Assembly (NCBI GenBank): GCA_937870675.1
Contig: CALMZN010000056.1
Location: 1-24,668, forward strand
Direction: 5' to 3'
DNA: 24,668 nucleotides
Source: an uncultured bacterium
GTDB lineage: Bacteria > Patescibacteriota > Patescibacteriia > UBA1558 > GWA2-36-10
This document shows positions 22,723 through 24,668 of the stretch, piece by piece. Position numbers and translations under genes: made by a program. Within the stretch, counting starts at the first letter, position 1. Each line of letters opens with the position of its first letter. Under the pieces are notes generated by a model. The model was not told the origin of the DNA and searched no databases. It saw only the letters and a list, made by a program, of their open reading frames with translations.

Positions 22723-24668
22723 ATGAATTTATTTAAAAAGCCCAAGTATTTGCTGATGATTTTGTTGGCTAGTTTTACTTTTGTCACTTTTGTGCCAAAT
22801 ATTACTCAAGCGCAACCAGCATCTATCACTGGCACAGACACATTATCAACTGCAGAGGGGGGTGCTGAAGCAATAAAAACAGATCCCGACGCAGTGATCA
22901 CTTGGCTAGCCACACAGCTTGGTCACATTGTTTATTTTTTTACTATCAAGTTACCCAGTATTATTTTGTTGTTGGAAATAAAAATGTTTAATGTGGTTGG
23001 GGTCTACAACGGCTTTACGAGTCAGCCACAAGTAGTTGCGGCTTGGGTGACAGTGCGTGATTTGGCTAATATGTTTTTTATTTTGATCCTGTTACTTATG
23101 GCTTTTGGCACTATTTTGCAGGTGCAGGGTTTTGGCTATCGTCAGCTTTTGTCAAAATTACTGCTGATGGCTATTTTGATAAACTTTAGCAAATCAATTG
23201 TGGCTTTATTGATTGATTTTTCCCAAATAATAACTCTGACATTTCTAGCGCCAGTTCTTGAAAATCTGGCGGGCAATTATGTGGTGGCTTTGGGTTTGCA
23301 AAATATAATGAACATCAAAGAGGGTGTGGTAGGGACGTTCACTGGTATCACCTATTTAATGGCCATGATTTTGGGCGGTATTATGATGATTATTACCACA
23401 GTCGTTATGGGCGTGATACTGATTATGTTTGTTCTGCGTATTATTAGCTTTTGGATTTTAATTATTTTAGCGCCAATGGCTTTTTTGGCTCGGGCTTTTC
23501 CCAAAACCAGCAGTTATTATGGACAATGGGAAACAGAATTATCCAAGAATTTGACCACTGGTCCGGCTTTGGCATTTTTTGTGTGGCTGGCTTTTAGTAT
23601 TGTGGGGCAAGGTAATATTGCTACTTATTTCCCTGAAGATGCAACAGCTCCTGATGGCACTACTTATGTCACTGAAACCAAAACATACGACACAGTCGTC
23701 AGTGAAGTAGCCGATACAGCCAACATGTTGAATTTTGTGATTGCTATTACACTGCTGATGGCTGGTTTGAAGTTTGCTGCTTCTTCGGGCGCCGCTGGCG
23801 CCTCGGTCGCTGGCAAGGCCTCGGGTAGTTTGCAGAAGTGGGGCAGTCGTATTGGCCGAGGCGCTACTATTGGCGCCGCCGCTGGTGCCACTGGCTTTGT
23901 GGCTGGTGCCGCTCGCGGAGCAACTCGACTGGCTTGGCAGGGTACTAGTGGCGAAGGCGGCGCTAAAGGCATCATTGGCCAGACCAGAGGTTTTGCTGGC
24001 CGGGGCTTGGCAGTGACAGGTGAGGCCTTGGGTATTGGCGCTATGCAAAGAAAGGGTTTAACACTGCAAGCCAAAGAATCTGATCGTAGGCAGAGGAAAC
24101 AGGAGAAATATAATAAGCGTTTGGAAGGTATGTCGGATGAACAGAGAGAACAGCATAATTTATCAGTGGTTAAAGGTGTTGGGTTTATGGGTAAGCGTGA
24201 AGCCAAAGCGTCATTAGCTATAGCTGATTTGTCCGGTAAGGCAGTTATCGATCCAAAGCGTGCCGATGAAATGCAAAAAGCATTTTTAGCAGCTGGAGAT
24301 TATAAATCATTGGAAAAATTACGCTCCAGAAGCATGGCTATCAATTCAATAGAAAGTTTAGACAAACAATTGGCTGAAACTGGAGATTTGCGTTTCATTA
24401 GTAAAATGAATCCAGCGGGCATGAGTCCAGAACAAGGCAAATGGTTATTGAATCAAGATCCAAAGATGTTATCTACTGCTATTGAGGCCATGTCAAAAGA
24501 ACAGCAGAAGGAAATGATGTCTACATTTAGAGTGTTGTCGGATAGTGGCAAGTTAAGCGGAGATCTAATAGATGATAAGTCAGCAGAATTTAGAGCGTCT
24601 ATTTTGAGAAGTAGGTTTGACGGCGGTAAAGTAGATGAAGCATATACTGACCCTGATACTAAAAAAAT
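22723..24668 (+). CDS. VirB6/TrbL-like polytopic membrane protein (3' end outside the window)
   Basis: An open frame of 648 codons, still open at the window edge. A signal-like N-terminus (cleavage possible after A30, NITQA) is followed by about six membrane helices between residues 58 and 350, including RIISFWILIILAPMAFLARAF (about 240-260), a segment typical of the VirB6/TrbL superfamily of type IV secretion inner-membrane channels. An extracytoplasmic loop near 300-325 precedes the last helix. After it come a Gly/Ala-rich flexible stretch (about 350-440) and a long charged helical tail, probably cytoplasmic. It starts 30 bases after the giant gene with no Shine-Dalgarno sequence, so it is co-transcribed. 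No ATPase (VirB4 or VirD4) is inside the window. The family call is by topology and the conserved segment, so moderately sure. Confidence 0.8.
   Translation, partial: MNLFKKPKYLLMILLASFTFVTFVPNITQAQPASITGTDTLSTAEGGAEAIKTDPDAVITWLATQLGHIVYFFTIKLPSIILLLEIKMFNVVGVYNGFTSQPQVVAAWVTVRDLANMFFILILLLMAFGTILQVQGFGYRQLLSKLLLMAILINFSKSIVALLIDFSQIITLTFLAPVLENLAGNYVVALGLQNIMNIKEGVVGTFTGITYLMAMILGGIMMIITTVVMGVILIMFVLRIISFWILIILAPMAFLARAFPKTSSYYGQWETELSKNLTTGPALAFFVWLAFSIVGQGNIATYFPEDATAPDGTTYVTETKTYDTVVSEVADTANMLNFVIAITLLMAGLKFAASSGAAGASVAGKASGSLQKWGSRIGRGATIGAAAGATGFVAGAARGATRLAWQGTSGEGGAKGIIGQTRGFAGRGLAVTGEALGIGAMQRKGLTLQAKESDRRQRKQEKYNKRLEGMSDEQREQHNLSVVKGVGFMGKREAKASLAIADLSGKAVIDPKRADEMQKAFLAAGDYKSLEKLRSRSMAINSIESLDKQLAETGDLRFISKMNPAGMSPEQGKWLLNQDPKMLSTAIEAMSKEQQKEMMSTFRVLSDSGKLSGDLIDDKSAEFRASILRSRFDGGKVDEAYTDPDTKK

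Noticed and set aside
23539..24206. Long antisense frames rich in Ala, Ser and Pro opposite the VirB6-like gene
   Set aside because: They mirror the Gly/Ala-rich coding stretch of the real gene; no promoter or ribosome binding site and low-complexity composition.
1..24668. Alternative genetic code with TGA as glycine
   Set aside because: TGA is the stop codon of the 653 and 11292 genes, in the latter case overlapping the next start, and no in-frame TGA interrupts a conserved protein.

Overview
The window looks like a piece of a small-genome bacterium of the Candidate Phyla Radiation (Patescibacteria), possibly the ABY1 group; the phylum is an inference from gene content and style, not from a marker tree. 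The signs are AT-rich genes mostly without Shine-Dalgarno sequences, GC-rich multi-arm palindromic repeats between genes, small proteins of no known family, LysM/M23 and thrombospondin-type-3 surface proteins, and a giant cysteine-rich exported protein next to a VirB6/TrbL-like membrane protein. TGA ends several genes (for example at 653 and 12471), so the genetic code is standard and the recoded Gracilibacteria/Absconditabacteria are unlikely.

Positions 1-3815 form a mosaic: five tRNA genes (Pro-CGG, Ala-CGC, Leu-CAG, Ser-CGA, Arg-CCG), all with C at the wobble position and all with an encoded CCA; a divergent NRAMP-family metal transporter; two short GC-richer genes of unknown function (653-1150 minus, 3453-3656 plus), each with its own promoter, hairpin leader, strong ribosome binding site and terminator; and palindromic repeats, two of which start directly at a tRNA CCA end.

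Positions 3829-8000 encode envelope proteins: a membrane-anchored PF03640-type (Lipoprotein_15) protein, a four-helix membrane protein, a membrane-anchored protein with C-terminal calcium-binding repeats, and, convergent to them, a LysM + M23 peptidoglycan hydrolase. A multi-hairpin element separates the convergent genes.

Positions 8067-13315 carry translation genes: leucyl-tRNA synthetase (leuS) overlapping a threonylcarbamoyladenylate synthase (tsaC), then an MFS-type permease overlapping the 16S rRNA dimethyltransferase gene (rsmA). A cloverleaf-like inverted repeat follows.

Positions 13508-24668 are one apparent operon: a small membrane-anchored protein with thrombospondin-type-3 repeats, a 2777-residue exported protein with about 100 cysteines and a recurring C-x6-C motif, and a VirB6/TrbL-like polytopic protein that runs off the window. 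I read this as the surface and membrane part of a type-IV-secretion-like machine and as the best candidate here for an undescribed system.
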